DNA of 64,000 bases from positions 124,001-188,000 of the forward strand of contig NZ_AUXV01000001.1 of the NCBI RefSeq assembly GCF_001625575.1, written 5' to 3'. A program made the translations under genes and the position numbers. How positions within the stretch are numbered: the first letter of the stretch is position 1; the number at the start of each line of letters is the position of its first letter. A model generated the notes under the pieces. That model was not told the origin of the DNA. It worked only from the letters and a program-made list of their open reading frames with translations, and made no database searches. Shown here piece by piece: positions 63,390-64,000 of the stretch. Source of the DNA: Pseudoalteromonas luteoviolacea S2607. GTDB lineage: Bacteria; Pseudomonadota; Gammaproteobacteria; Enterobacterales; Alteromonadaceae.

Positions 63390-64000
63390 TTAACTTGTTG
63401 ATTTGCTCTCGGCGAGTAGTTGTTGTATTTGTTCGCCTGTGCAACCAAAGCGCCTTTCTCTAGAAATATAGCAAGCAATTGCTTCTGAGAAAGCTTCTTC
63501 GTTAAAATCAGGCCAGAGTGTTTCTGTAAAATACAGCTCAGCATATGCGGCTTGCCATAACAAAAAGTTACTGATGCGATAATCACCACCAGTACGAATC
63601 AACAAATCCAGAGGACTTTGCTCTGCCATTGTTAACTTTTCAGACAATGCGTCTTCCGTGATATCTGCAACAGAGATCTCTCCCTGTTGTACCTGCGTTG
63701 CAAGCGATTGAGCCGCGGTCACAATATCCCATCGTCCACCGTAGTTTGCTGCAACATTTAAGGTCAAACCTGTGTTATTTGCAGTGAGTGCATGTGCATC
63801 GTGGACTTTAGCCTGTAAGCTTTCAGGGAATTTTGATATATCACCAATTATTTTTAGTTTTACATTATTTTTATGTAATTTCTTAACCTCTTTACTCAAT
63901 ACAAAGAGGAATAATTCCATTAAGGTACTAACTTCATCTTCGGGTCTGCGCCAGTTTTCACTGCTAAATGCAAACAGTGTTAAAGACTCAATGCCCAACT
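63390..64000 (-). CDS. uppS: Isoprenyl (undecaprenyl diphosphate) synthase, 5' end outside window
   Basis: The last 202 or so residues are in the window; the N-terminal part with the GNGRW diphosphate-binding motif is beyond base 64000. Seen are [14 protein letters not shown] near the start, [34 protein letters not shown] and [13 protein letters not shown], the late UppS motifs. It makes the C55 lipid carrier for peptidoglycan and O-antigen. The Met at 63998 is internal, not the true start. Confidence 0.95.
   Translation of the reverse strand, partial: LGIESLTLFAFSSENWRRPEDEVSTLMELFLFVLSKEVKKLHKNNVKLKIIGDISKFPESLQAKVHDAHALTANNTGLTLNVAANYGGRWDIVTAAQSLATQVQQGEISVADITEDALSEKLTMAEQSPLDLLIRTGGDYRISNFLLWQAAYAELYFTETLWPDFNEEAFSEAIACYISRERRFGCTGEQIQQLLAESKSTS

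Overview
The window is bacterial chromosomal DNA from a marine gammaproteobacterium, most likely Pseudoalteromonas or a close relative in the Alteromonadales. The basis is the envelope/lipid A block uppS-cdsA-dxr-rseP-bamA-skp-lpxD-fabZ-lpxA-lpxB-rnhB-dnaE followed by accA and tilS, the AT-rich intergenic DNA, and the set of signalling and secreted proteins. The genus is inferred from gene content only.

Two halves are visible. From about 40.0 kb to the end is core genome: the 4.5S RNA gene ffs, a DUF3014 protein, a patatin-like phospholipase, a Kef-type antiporter, a diguanylate cyclase, tilS, accA, and the minus-strand cell-envelope operon. That operon makes undecaprenyl-PP (UppS), CDP-diacylglycerol (CdsA), MEP-pathway isoprenoid precursor (Dxr), lipid A (LpxD, LpxA, LpxB), hydroxyacyl chains (FabZ) and outer-membrane assembly factors (BamA, Skp, RseP), then leads into rnhB and dnaE. 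Two departures from the enterobacterial layout stand out: an intrinsic terminator between lpxA and lpxB, and accA inverted so that it converges on dnaE.

From 1 to about 39.9 kb the DNA is accessory: small hypothetical genes, lone regulators, secreted proteins and decaying genes. It holds a MerR gene behind a 19-bp-spacer promoter, a TetR/tautomerase divergent pair sharing evenly arranged palindromes, a bacterial fibrinogen-like secreted protein, a hybrid histidine kinase with a MASE2-like sensor, a BacNav-type sodium channel, a TPR-GGEEF protein, a secreted sphingomyelinase, and a run of small minus-strand genes at 30.6-37.3 kb. Three genes are broken: a GyrI-like protein (internal deletion and stop), a DUF925-type nucleotidyltransferase (in-frame stop) and a TnsA transposon endonuclease (frameshift).

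The two most striking items are a predicted conflict system made of a 1387-residue trypsin-NACHT-multi-TM protein with its small Trypco1 (CU044_2847) partner at 23.6-28.1 kb, and the tnsA relic 109 bp downstream of ffs. The ffs gene is a known attachment site of Tn7-like CRISPR-associated transposons, so the relic suggests an eroded element of that type.
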